Origin: Ziziphus jujuba
Lineage: Eukaryota; Streptophyta; Magnoliopsida; Rosales; Rhamnaceae
Reading direction: 5' to 3'
Assembly (NCBI RefSeq): GCF_031755915.1
Contig: NC_083379.1
Span: 40,990,001 to 41,054,000 of the forward strand
Length of the DNA: 64,000 bases
The notes under the pieces are model-generated. The model saw only the letters and a program-made list of their open reading frames with translations, was not told the origin of the DNA and did no database searches. This document shows positions 22,294-33,716 of this stretch, one piece after another. Numbering within the stretch: the stretch's first letter is position 1; each line of letters begins with the position of its first letter. The position numbers were made by a program, and so were the translations under genes.

Positions 22294-23888
22294 ATGGCAA
22301 AGTTAAACTTTTTTATTTGTCTTTTTGGTTTCTGGATAAGCTTTTTCGATATCCAAACAGAATGCTTCCATGGACATCGGCTTTTGAAAAGGCATAGAGC
22401 CTTATTCATCTTTGGGGATTCACAATTTGATCCTGGGAATAACAACTACTTCAACACTACTAGCAAGGCTGATTTTTGGCCGTACGGTGAAACCTTCTTT
22501 CACTACCCAACTGGGAGATTTTCTGATGGCCTCCTGGTTCCGGATTTTATTGGTAATATGCCCAAAACATGAATTTTCATTCAAGTACATGTTTAATCGC
22601 AAACTGACTACACACACACACACATATACATGTTAATTTCTTTGTTACAGCTGAGTATGCAAAGTTACCACTCATTCCTCCATATCTACAACCCGGTGAT
22701 GTTGACCAATTTATATTTGGTGCAAACTTTGCATCAGGAGGAGCAGGTGCTTTAAAGGAAACTCGGGCAGGATTGGTATATCTTTATTGGAAGCATTAAT
22801 TTATATGATTTAAGCCATATCAGTTTGTCTGTATTAATATTCTTAACCATATTACATATATACAACATGAAGAAAATTTTACTTCGCTATGGAAACATTA
22901 ATCTTTACTGGACCAATTTTTCAGGTGATAGACCTTAAAACTCAACTTGGTTATTTCAAGAACGTTAGCAGACTATTGAGGCAGAAACTAGGAGATGAGG
23001 AGGCTGAATCTTTGGTGTCGAGAGCTGTTTACTTGTTTAGTATTGGAGGCAATGACTACTTATTCCCTTTTGAGACAAATTCCAGCATTCCTTGTACCTT
23101 TTCTGTTGAACAATTTGTAGGGCAGGTGATGGGGAACATAACCCAAGTGGTCAAAGTAGGTACCACTATCCTCCATATTCCATATCTGATATATTTTCCA
23201 TATAATATGTTACATTTTTTTTATAATAATCTTGTTGATCATGAAAGATAGTCATATTTCAGTCTTGAATGTGTTAGGAAATATACAAGGTTGGAGGAAG
23301 GAAATTTGGGTTTCCAAGCCTGTGGCCTTTAGAATGTTTGCCATTCACAAGGAGGCTTGAACTTGAAGGAGGTAAAAAGGATGCTTGCTTTGAACCAATC
23401 AAACCATACAAAGAAGAACACAATAAACAACTTCCAAAACTCCTCCAAAAGTTGCAAAGCGACCTCAAGGGATTCAAATATTCATTTCCTGATTTTCATA
23501 CACTTTTGAAACAACTTATAAATCACCCTTCTAAATATGGTATATATACCAAAGCCCATACCCTTGCCATTTCTTAATCAAGTTATAAGCGCAGCAAAGT
23601 TTCAAATAGCTAATTTGAAAAAATTATAATTGATTTTTAATTCATTGTGAAGGTTTCAAGGAAGGGAAGGTGGCATGCTGTGGCAGTGGACCCTACAAAG
23701 GAATTTTGAGCTGCGGAGGAAAGAGGGATGTGGCAGAGTACTATCTTTGTGATAATGTCACTGAATATTTGTTCTTTGACTCTGCTCATCCCACAGAAAG
23801 GGCTAACAGACTATTGGCCCAGTTAGCTTGGAGTGGAGAACCCAATATAACTGGGCCTTACAATCTCAAAGCCCTTTTTGAATCTTAG
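22294..23888 (+). CDS. GDSL esterase/lipase 2 of the array
   Basis: Exons 22294-22552, 22651-22775, 22925-23155, 23278-23539 and 23653-23888 encode 370 residues. The signal peptide is residues ~1-22 ([18 protein letters not shown]). Block I is [13 protein letters not shown] with Ser43, so the motif is GDSQ rather than GDSL. Block III is SIGGNDY (Asn171) and block V FDSAHPTE (Asp335, His338). All introns are short (98-149 bp), making this the most compact copy. It is the first member of the MAKLN clade to which all later members belong. Exon 4 has an extra two codons relative to the other copies (262 versus 256 bp). Likely a secreted esterase; substrate unknown. Confidence 0.93.
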
Positions 23889-25220
23889 TGATAAATGGTT
23901 GATTTCACACACATGGCATGCCAGATGGCACAGCTCACTGTTTTTTTTTCCCTCTGCTAATCAAAATTAGTCGTAGTAATATGTAGCAAATGTTGATTAG
24001 GTAAAATAAATTCAACTACATGCATGTTCCTTGATGTTCAGGTGCTTTTAAAAAATGCACGTGATATAATATCTTTCAAAACTTTGATTAGACATCTTAT
24101 AGTTTGACCTGTTCTAAGCAGTTTTGGTCGTTGATAGTTTAGACAGAATTAAGCTCTCAACTTTTAAGATGAAGACTTTGACCTGTTTTTCTTTACTATA
24201 TTAAAACTTTCTTTTATATATATATATATATATATATAAGTGCTTTTTGTATTTTTTATTTTTTATTTTTCCCACATAAGAGTTAGGTAAATACGTAAAA
24301 GATAATATAATTATCGAGCAAAATTTTGATATAAAGAAAATGGTAAAAGAAAACAAGATTCTAGACTTTTTTTTATTTGAACTAATATTAAAACTTTTAA
24401 CCAAATTTTTATTTGATTACAGAAGAAAAATTGCTTACGAGTGATTTTAATTATTAAGCTAATTATTACATGGATGATACTATGAAGAACATATTTAACA
24501 AGTTACACTTACAAGGGTATGTAAAATGAAATAAAAAAGGAGACTAAGGCAAAATCAAAATTCTAGACTTAAATGATAAAACAGATAAATAGAAATTCTA
24601 GAAAACTCTAATGGTAAACATTAACTAGAAACTATTTCATTAATCACATTAATTAAAATTAATACTTTGTTTTTTTTTTTTTTGATATTGAATTTGAGGG
24701 TGGATGATTTGAACTCGCATGGAATTATTAAGGAATCCAACATGGAATTGTTGATTAAGTTTATTATATATGTTCATGACTAACTATGTCTTCTTTCTCT
24801 TTACTTTATTAATTCAATTAACCTTAGCTAGTGTATAGTTTTTCAATGCTAATTAAGTCGTTATTCGATAACATTGTTGATTTTTTGTTTTTATTTTTTA
24901 TTTTTTCTTATTTAATTATATGTGATTTGTTTATATAAGTGTTATGATAATAACTATAGTTTGTTAAATATTTTAAATAACTAAAAATTTCCAGGAAAAA
25001 AAAATCACTATAAGTTGAAATTGTGTTTAATTTTGTATTTATATTTTGTTTTTAATTTTTTTTAATTCCTTAACTTTATAGCAAAACTAGATGCTTGAAA
25101 AAATTTAAATACCACTTTAACATAAATAAATTATATATAATTAGATAGAAAACAAATTAAAAAAAAAAAATTGAAGATGAATCATATTAAACGGCATCTA
25201 AAAAAATTAATTGTTATTTT
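23889..25220. other. 3' flank of gene 2 and AT-rich spacer
   Basis: Begins with the flank shared across the array (TGGTTGATTTCACACACATGG and following). There is a (TA)n tract at 24217-24238. No gene seen. Confidence 0.5.
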
Positions 25221-25227
25221 AATTCAG

Positions 25228-25372
25228 CTGTGGCAGTGGATCGTACAAAGGAATTTTGAGATGTAAAGGAAAGGGATGTGTGTGACAGGTGTTAGTGGCT
25301 CAATCGGCCTGGAGTGGGGGCCCCAATATTAGTGGGCCTTGCAATCACAAAGCCCTTTTTGAACCAAATAAA
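25228..25372 (+). pseudogene. GDSL exon 5 fragment
   Basis: Reads as a degraded copy of the last exon: GCTGTGGCAGTGGATCG..AAAGGAATTTTGAG, then a loss of the catalytic DxxH region, then TGGCCTGGAGTGG and CAAAGCCCTTTTTGAA. It is followed by the usual 3' flank (GTTGATTTCACAAACATGG). No upstream exons remain, so it marks a former array unit. Confidence 0.85.
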
Positions 25373-26467
25373 TAAACAGTTGATTTCACAAACATGGAAT
25401 GGCATGGACCATGGTAGCTCTCTGTTTTTTTACCTCCCCTAATCAAATTTTGGTTTAACAAATAAATGTCTTCGCACTGGCTAGTTGTAGTAATATCTAC
25501 CAAATGTTGATTAATTATGTAAAATAAATTCAACTACATGCATGTACCTTGATGTTCATGTGCTTTTATAAATGCACATGATATAATATCTTTCAAAGTT
25601 TTGATTAGAAATTTTATACTTTGGCCTGTTTTTAGTGGTTTAGAATGTTTTAATAAAGAATTTTACACCCAGTGAGTTGTATTTTCTCTTCTTTATTTAT
25701 GTCGTTCTTGCACCAAGTCAACAAATTTGGTGGCATTTGATAGAAAATTCCTATCTTAATTAACAACAAGAAGAAAAGTTTATAGAAAATTGAATCATAT
25801 TATAGCAAATTCCTATCTTAATTAAATAAATAAACCCTGAACCAAATAAATAGATAAGCAAGTAAAGATGGAAGAGGCGTGTTAGAAATCTACTTCTAAG
25901 AATTTAAAAAAACAAAGAAATATAGATGTTTTTTTTGACTAAGACCTAAGCAGCGCATATTATTAGTATTAAATCATGAAAATACATTTCCTTCGTTGAG
26001 ACAAATATATATGATTGCAAAGTCTCCATCATATATAATACATAATTTAAAAAGTAAATTCAAATTCTCTATGAATTAACATATTATAGTGTATACTTTT
26101 TTGACCTATTTATTCTGCAATGGAATTTAAGTACTTGTCTTGTCAAACAAAACAAGGATTGTAAATCAAACATATCAGAAAATATATATTGTCACTAATG
26201 AGATTATTTTTTTATTTATTTTTAATTTTTGTAAAAGCAAATTCCATTAATGAGGTTAATTAGACAGTCACCAACTCGGGCATTCTTTTGTTGTTTATTC
26301 AATCTTCAAATATAATCCCAATGGTTTGCATAAAATGTTCGAAGTAATTCCTCTGTAAGAACTAAGATATTGCTATCATTTTAAGGGAAAAAAAAAAAAA
26401 AAAGAAGAAGAAGAAGAAGAAGAAGAAACGTTTATATTTACTAAGATTAATTGATATAATTACTTGT

Positions 26468-26676
26468 TTAGTTTTGGAACAACGACTACTTATTCCCTTT
26501 TGAGAAAAACTCTACCATCTTCATACATATTCTGTTGAACAATGTTGGTGATTATGTGTTCTTTAACTCTTTTCGTGTCACAGAGACGGTCTACATGCAA
26601 TTGGCCTAACTGGCATGGAGTGGAGAACCCTGTCTTACTGGACATTACAATCTCAAAGCCCTTTTTGAATCTTAGT
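26468..26676 (+). pseudogene. GDSL fragment: exon 3 joined to exon 5
   Basis: TTTTGGAACAACGACTACTTATTCCC (block III region of exon 3) runs to TATTCTGTTGAACAAT. It then passes directly into TGTTGGTGATTATGTGTTCTTTAACTC (exon 5), ending in CAAAGCCCTTTTTGAATCTTAG. Introns 3-4 and exon 4 are missing, apparently by a deletion at the short shared sequence ACAATGTT. The reading frame is broken. The array's usual 3' flank follows. Confidence 0.85.
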
Positions 26677-27009
26677 CTTTAATGGAAATGGTTAATTTCA
26701 TTGACTTTTTTTTGTTTTTTGGGTAAAATGATTTCACAAACATGGTAGCAGAGCTCCTCTACCTTTTCTTTCTTTTCAAAATTTCAATACAAAAAAAATC
26801 TCTAATTGTAATAATATCTAGAAAATGTTAAACTGTGTAAAACAAACTCAACTAAATGGATGGCAGTTTGACCCCTTTTTTAAGTAGTTTGGATTGTAAT
26901 TAAAAGAAACAATTTTACAACCAGTTTTTAAAATTCATGTTAAAGATATATGTGAGTTTAAATTTTCCTCATAATTGGTAATAGTATAATTTGTAAAGCT
27001 CGAAAGCTT

Positions 27010-27330
27010 TGCTCCTTTTGGCTTAATTTCCAGCAAGAAACTTTTCATCCATTGTCAAGCACAACCACATTGTTTAAGTGATAGAAGCCTTAGCACAACA
27101 ATTTAGCGCTATGTAATATTTGAATAAATTTTTACGAGCTAATAAATACACATATCTTGTAAAGTTGCTTTCCTCTTGGAACAGAAAAAATGAAAATATA
27201 GAAGCGCTACTAAAACCCAAAAAAGATATTGACTGCATATAAATGACATCAAATTTTGAAGACGAAGTGTATAATTTGCATTCGTAGTTGTGTAAATATT
27301 CAAAGAGTACCGGGATACTCAATCGCCGGC
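27010..27330. repeat. Conserved array spacer block (copy 1)
   Basis: A ~300-bp non-coding block beginning near TTCATTTCCARCAAGAAACTTTTC and TTTTAGTGGTAAAA and running to AGTTGTGTAAATATTCAAAG. It recurs about 0.4-1.2 kb downstream of most GDSL units: ~30115-30400, 38755-39045, 42425-42725, 45715-46015, 49285-49590, 50262-50480 (truncated) and 54330-54625. It travels with the genes as part of the duplicated unit. It has no conserved ORF. A short TTTAGTGGTAAAA motif recalls a tRNA A box, so an ancient SINE is possible but unproven. Confidence 0.6.
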
Positions 27331-27652
27331 ATTTATAGTTGACGAAGACTGATCAATAGGAAAACGTACAAAATATGCAAGTGTATTAATATTATATTAT
27401 AGTAATAGTAGACCTGACAGTGGACAGAAAGGGCTAACAAACCACGTTTTCCATGGAAATCCAGTTTAATTATTTTCTTCTTCTTTAATTATTTGGTTTT
27501 TGCACCGTTTACCAAGTCAACAAATCTGGTGGTATTGGATTAGCAAGTAAAGATTGAACAGGTATGCATGTAAATAGATCTCTTATTACAGTAACAAACA
27601 AAAAACATATGCGTGTGTTTTTGACCAATAATTGAAAAAAAAAAAAATAAAA

Positions 27653-27656
<4 letters not shown>

Positions 27657-27704
<48 letters not shown>
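27657..27704. repeat. (TA)n microsatellite
   Basis: About 24 uninterrupted AT/TA units ~80-150 bp upstream of the TATA box of GDSL gene 3. The array promoters carry (TA)n tracts of very different length at comparable distances (for example 39273-39298, 46235-46254 and 49899-49936). Confidence 0.8.
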
Positions 27705-27708
<4 letters not shown>

Positions 27709-27785
27709 CAGATTAAAAAATAGATTAATTAATTGAAAGGAATGTCTACAGAATTTGAGAGAAAAGAAAGTGGCGACCACCCAGT

Positions 27786-27813
27786 TCTATAAATCAAGGT
27801 ATACTACACCTTG
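27786..27813 (+). promoter_or_regulatory. TATA box and small hairpin, GDSL gene 3
   Basis: TCTATAAAT (27786-27794) is followed by an inverted repeat, TCAAGGT (27794-27800) and ACCTTGA (27807-27813), ~45 bp before the ATG. The TCAAGG half is shared with other array promoters; the second half is specific to this gene. Confidence 0.55.
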
Positions 27814-27858
27814 ATATATAGCATAGAGTAGCTGAGGAAAACAGGCAGTCCCTCCGTG

Positions 27859-28454
27859 ATGGCAAACTTAAATCTTTACATTTGTCTCTTTGTTTTCTGC
27901 ATAAGTCTTTTCAGTATCCAGATAAAAAGCTTGGATGAACATCCTTGGCTTTACAAAAAGCATGCAGCTCTATTCGTATTTGGGGATTCACAGTTTGATG
28001 CTGGGAATAACAACTACATCAACACCACTAGCAAGGCTAATTATTGGCCATATGGTGAAACCTTCTTTCACTACCCAAGTGGCAGATTGAGTAATGGCCG
28101 CATAGTTCCAGATTTCATCGGTAAACATGAAATTTTTAAGTATATCACAAACATTTTTTTTGGGTTGCATTCAATTACATATAATTCATATGAACATATT
28201 ATTTGTATTACATTTAATCAAGCATCAGCTTATGCTAAATAATGATACCTTGTGGATAAACAACTTGTAAGCACATATTTATATGTTTGTTAACTTTTCT
28301 GATACAGCTGAGTATGCCAAATTGCCGTTCATTCCAACATATCTACACCCCGGTAACAAGATACTTGTATATGGGGTGAACTTTGCATCTGCAGGATCTG
28401 GTGCTCTTGTTGAAACTCGGAAAGGAAGGGTAGGTTAAATTTCTTTATTAGGCT

Positions 28455-28489
<35 letters not shown>

Positions 28490-29737
28490 TATATTAAGGT
28501 CGAGAGGCATAAAATAATATTTAATTATTTTTAATTTTTGTCTGTTTTACTATCTTCAATCATATTATAGAAAATTCCTATCTTAATTAACAACAAGAAG
28601 AAAAGTTTCATTTATAATGAAAACTGAAGTATCTGAGCCAATCTTTCAGGTTATAGACCTTCAAACTCAACTTGTTTATTTCAAGAATGTGACCAGGCTA
28701 TTGGAGGAAGAACTGGGAGATGCAGAGGCGAAAGATTTGCTTTCAAGAGCTGTTTACTTGTTCAGTGTTGGAGGCAACGACTACTCGTTCCCTTTTGAGA
28801 CAAACTCCAGCGTCCTTTATACTTATTCTGTCGAGCAATTTGTAGGGCAGGTGATAGGCAACATATCCCAAGTCATCAAAGTACGTACAACCATCCTAAA
28901 AATATCCAGTATTTGATATATATTTAATGCTCTACTTTTTTTTCTCAACCTTCTTTCCCTAAATTTAATGTTGATTATAAAAAATGGTTATGTTTAATTT
29001 ATTTTTAATGTTTAGGAAATATATGCGGTTGGTGGAAGGAAATTTGCGTTTCCAAGCATGTGGCCTTTAGGGTGTGTGCCATTTTCAAGGGCAAGGGTGC
29101 CAGAAGGGGAAAACAAGTGCTTTGAACCAATTGCGCCATATGATGAATTACATAATAAAGAGCTTTCCAAGCTCCTCCAGAAACTGCAAATCCACCTCAA
29201 GGGATTCAAATACTCAATTCCTGATTTTCATACGCTTTTGGAACAACTAATAAATCATCCTTCTAAATATGGTATAGTATATATAAATAACTCATATTTG
29301 AAATGATGGTATCAATATCCACATTATGATTGAGTCAACAACAGGCTACATATAATTTTTCATGAATTACATATATTTAAGTGTGACCCCAACATGACGT
29401 AGGCGTTTTATAATGGTAAAATTTGTAAATAACATATATAGTTTTACATTGCTAATTTAAACAAATTGTTAATTTTTTTTTTTTTCTTTTTCCATTTGAA
29501 GGTTTCAAGGAAGGGAAGACAGCATGCTGTGGCAGTGGACCCTTCAGAGGAATTTTGAGCTGTGGAGGAAGGAGAGTAAAAACGGAGTACTATCTATGTG
29601 ACAACGTTAGTGAATACGTTTTCTTTGACCCTGCTCATCCCACTGAAAGGGCCTATGAGCTGTTGGCCCAAATGGCTTGGAGTGGAGAGCCCAGTTTTAC
29701 TGGGCCTTACAATCTTAAAGCCCTTTTTGAATCTTAG
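27859..29737 (+). CDS. GDSL esterase/lipase 3 of the array
   Basis: Exons 27859-28120, 28308-28429, 28650-28880, 29016-29271 and 29502-29737 encode 368 residues. The signal peptide is residues ~1-23. Block I is [13 protein letters not shown] (Ser44), block [14 protein letters not shown], block III SVGGNDY (Asn171) and block V FDPAHPTE (Asp333, His336). All catalytic residues are present and the frame is open throughout. Exon 1 differs from its neighbours at GRLSNGRIVPDF, where the others have GRF(S/C)DGRLVPDF. A (TC)n-(TA)n tract follows exon 2 in intron 2 (28456-28490). Predicted secreted hydrolase; substrate unknown. Confidence 0.93.
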
Positions 29738-31140
29738 CCTCTAAGGGAAATGGTTGATTTTCACAAACATGTCATGATGGCACAGCTCCTATTCCTTTTC
29801 CCTCTTTTCAAAATTTTGGTATCTCCAAATCATTGTCTTCTCAACAATCTCTAGTTGTAATAATATCCAGCATATGTTGATTATGTAAAATAAATTCAAC
29901 CAAATGTTCGTACCTTGACAATCAAAATTGATTTAAGGCAGTTTGACCTGTTTTATAAGTAGTTTTGATTGTTAAAGAAACAATTATACAACCAATATTT
30001 ACGAGTTATGTAAAAGATACCTATGAGTTCAAATTTAATTTTCCATAATTGAAAATAGTAGAATTTGTGAAGCTCTATAACTATAAATAAAAATCTCTGT
30101 AACCTTTATACCTTTTAACTTCATTTCCAACAAAAAACTTTTCTTCTATTGTCAAGCAGAACCACATTGTTTTAGTGGTAAAAACTTTAGTACACAGTAC
30201 ATCTCTGTATAATATATGAATAAATCTACATGTGCGAACTAATAAAATACACTATATCTTGTAAAGTTGTTTTCCACAATCGGAACCAAAAAAATGGAAC
30301 TAAAAAAGTACTACTAAAACTGAAAAAAGATCGACTACGTACAAATGACTCGAGCTGTCAAGTATAAATTGCATTTCTAGTTGTGAAAATATTCAAAGGT
30401 AATTGCTTTTTAGTTTTCACTATTCCAACCAAGGCTTCTCAATTCTCAAATATAGTTCGTTGACGGTAATTGCTTTTAATTGTATTTTTTCTTTGTAAAA
30501 TATCAATAATTAATTGATAATAATTTCTGTCAATCAATTAATTATTTATTCTCTTAACTTATCAGTTTCTCTAACGGATCCAATGCACTGGCCAGTGACT
30601 TTCAATATCCGAATATCGAAATATGTCAAGAGAATATTTCATACAAATTTCATTTTATATATTTCATAAATACTTAGTAATCAAAGGACCATAATTCTCA
30701 AATCATCAAGATATTGGCCGTTCATAATAGACCTCACTTATTGATAACTCTAAGAACTATAGTCACTTAATTACCTATTTACAATATACTCAAGATTAAG
30801 AAAAAATAACATATCAAATATTGCCTGAGATTCAATTCCTTTTATAGAAATTTATCCTCAATTAAATCTCTCTCGATCCTCTCAGAATGACCATAGTACA
30901 TTCCAATATTTTATAATAATCAAGATAAATTATTTCATAAAATATTGCAGTCTAAATAAAGTGTCCAACTTTATTTAACAACTGTGAGACACATCATTAA
31001 TTATGAGAACCTATGATCATGTCTTTTATGGACTTACCCATATGATCATATACTATATAATTAATCTGGACCTTAAACGTAAAATATTATGTGCAAAAAT
31101 AACTTAATATTATTGGATCAGAAAATGAAATTACAATTTT
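29738..31140. other. 3' flank of gene 3 and AT-rich sequence
   Basis: 29738-30468 is the array-type 3' flank, including the conserved spacer block. At about 30468 (GTTGACGG) similarity to the other flanks stops. 30470-31140 is unrelated AT-rich sequence that could be the LTR of the copia remnant that follows, but I could not identify its partner or its ends. Confidence 0.4.
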
Positions 31141-33535
31141 TTTTGCTCCCAGAGTACAAATGTAATTAACTCCCACTTACTTTAAAGTAAGCCTGGGACC
31201 CTTTTAAGACCCATACAATTTACATGCTTATCAAACACATGTCCAAGAAGAGTTTTAGTAAAAGGATCTGCTAGGTTCTCCTCAGATGCTACTTTAGTAA
31301 CCATTGTATCTCCTCTTTCAATGAAATCACGGATCAAGCGGTACTTTCTTAATATGTGTTTCTGTTTTTTGTGAGACCTGGGTTCTTTGGACTGTGCTAC
31401 GGCCCCACTATTATCACATTAAAGGGTAATGGGCCGATATGCACTTGGTATAACATGAAGATCCAAAAGGAATTTCTTAAGCCATATAGCTTTCTTTGCA
31501 GCTTCAGATGTAGCCACATATTCAGCTTCAGTTGTGAAGTTAGCAACACAAGTTTTTTTAACACTCCTTTAACAAATGGCTCCTTCATTTAGGGTAAACA
31601 CATATCCTGATGTTGACTTACTAGAATCAATATCCCCTTGAAAATAGAGTCCGTATAACCAAGGGTTTCAAGACTCCCATTGAAATACACCAACATATAA
31701 TCCCTCATTCTCTTTAAATACTTGAGTATATGCTTTATTGCAGTCCAATGTTTTACTCCGAGATCTGATTGGTACCAGCTTACTACTTCCACCGCATAGC
31801 AGATATCTGACCTAGTACATAGTATGGCATGCATGAGACTACCAACATCCGAAGTATAAGGTTTCTTACTCATGAGTTCTTTTTCTTCGGGAGTTTTTGG
31901 TGATTGCTCCTTAGAAAAATGAATTCCATGTCTAAAGGATAGAAGTCCCCTTTTGAAATTTTCCATGCTGAACCTGGTCACTATTTTGTCAATGTAGAAA
32001 GCTTGAGATAGAGCTAATACCTTATTCTTCTGATCTTATAAAAGTTTGATTCTTAGAATATAGTTAGCTTTACCCAAGTCCTTCATATCAAACTGCTCTT
32101 TCAGGTAACCTTTTACATCTGACAACACTTTCACATTGTTTCCTATTAACAGAATGTCATTTACGTAAAGAACAGAAAAACTACCACTATATCTTAAATC
32201 TTTTTATACACACATGGTTCATCAGGGCTTTTCTTAAAACCGTATGATTTGATAACTTGATCAAACTTGATATTCCATGATCTGGATGCTTGCTTAAGTC
32301 CATGAATTGACCTATGCAACTTGCAAACCATGTGTTCTTGACCTTTTGTTGTGAACCCTTTCGGTTGCTGCATATAGATGTCCTCTTCCAACTCCCCATT
32401 TAGAAAAGCTGTTTTGATATTAATTTGTCAAATCTCATAATTGAGAGCTACTGTTACAACTAAGAGAATCTGGATAGATTTAACCATGGCTACTGGCGAA
32501 AATGATTCATTATAATCTATACCCTCTTTCTGGGTATAATCTTTTGCCATCAATCTAGCTTTGAAGGTTTCAACCTTCCCATCTGGTCCTTTCTTTCTCT
32601 TGTAGATCCACTTACACCCAATTGGTTTTACCCTTTTAGGTGCTTCTACAAGAGATCAGACTGAGTTAGAATCCATAGATTCCATCTCACGGTCCATGGC
32701 CTTTTTCCACTCTTGCACATCAACATCCTCCAATGCCTCTTTGTATATGGTAGGGTCGTCATCAGGATTATTCAGAACGACTTGATAAGTCTCTCCTAAC
32801 AAGGCATACCTTGCAGGTTTATGTATCACTCTCTCACTACGAGTTTGCTACACTGGTTGTTGTACATGTATAGGAGGATCCAAGTTTTGTGGTTCACGTG
32901 GATTACCAATCTCTTCAATATATTCTTGTTCTTGAGTTTCTTGAATTTGGTCATGAGTTGTTTTCTGTGTTTGTTCACCTTTGGGTATATTTTGTACGTT
33001 TTCCCTTTTTTGAACATCAACAGGAAACAGGGATGGAAAACTTGGAGTTTCTGGTGGATTTTGAACTGAGCTAAGCTCTTTTAGGTTTAAAATTATTCAT
33101 ATAATCCTCTTATAAGAAAGTGGCATGAGTACTCACTATCACCTTCTTTTCCTTTGGATTATAAAATATTCCATCTCTTGTTCCCTTGTGGTAGCCAATG
33201 AACATACACTTTTTGTATGAGATTCCAATTTTTGAGATTTTTGTGCTAAGACATGTGCAGGGGCACCCCAAATCCGAATATGGTTTAAACTAGGTTTGTG
33301 TCCTTTCCATAATTCTGTGGGTATCTTTGAAACAGATTTAGATGGAACCAAATTTATTATGTATGCAGCTGTTTCTAAGGTATATCCCCAGAACGATTCA
33401 GGTAATGATGAATAACTAATCATTGACCTCACCATATCTAAAAGGGTTCTATTTCTCCTTTCAAAGTGGAAGCCTGATTGAGACTGAATAAAGCATGTGA
33501 TAAATAACGTCACTATCCATTATTTTACTAACCTT
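31140..33535 (-). mobile_element. Ty1-copia retrotransposon remnant (pol fragments)
   Basis: Minus-strand pieces of a copia polyprotein are recognisable in pol order from high to low coordinates. First is an integrase C-terminal region at 33139-33513 (RTLLDMVRSMISYSSLPESFWG, AAYIINLVPSKSV). Next is reverse transcriptase at about 32190-32395 (QPKGF, VCKLHRSIHGLKQASRSWN). Last is the RT end/RNase H-proximal region at 31589-31981 (YTSDVGSLMHAILCTRSDICYAV, KHWTAIKHILKYLK). The order integrase-RT-RNase H is the copia order. Stops and frameshifts separate the pieces and gag and protease are missing, so the element is dead. A purine-rich tract (AAGTGGGAG on the minus strand, ~31170) may be its polypurine tract. 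Confidence 0.88.
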
Positions 33536-33579
33536 TATACGCAGAACCTTCCAAACTATTCTCTAGTCACAGATTTGCG

Positions 33580-33716
33580 TGTGGACGCACATGATCACAA
33601 AAGAAACAAGAAGGTTAATATGAAAAACACTCTGAAACTCACCGTTTCTGTTTTTCTCTGAAGGTGTTTTTAATTTTCTACTGAGATTCTCAATCTCTAG
33701 AAAATAATACGTAAAA
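33580..33716 (-). mobile_element. Copia-type LTR, part 1 (split by a later insertion)
   Basis: Matches 43164-43300 of the duplicate copy. Its continuation is at 36328-36551, beyond the 2.6-kb solo LTR. Read on the minus strand the whole LTR begins TGTTGGATTTAT (36551 downwards) and contains TAGTGTATAAATACACT, a likely LTR TATA box. It may be the 5' LTR of the copia remnant at 31140-33535, which is in the same orientation, but no primer-binding site is visible between them. Confidence 0.7.
33712..33716. repeat. 5-bp target duplication, left, of the 2.6-kb solo LTR
   Basis: TAAAA, repeated at 36323-36327. The uninterrupted duplicate copy (43300-43308) has a single TAAAA at this place, confirming the empty site. 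Confidence 0.9.

Noticed and set aside
27010..27330. A minus-strand 82-codon ORF in the conserved spacer block
   Set aside because: The frame is not kept in the other copies of the block, so coding is not supported.
31356..31592. Plus-strand ORFs across the copia remnant (also 32821-33074)
   Set aside because: They are antisense to the recognisable copia pol fragments.
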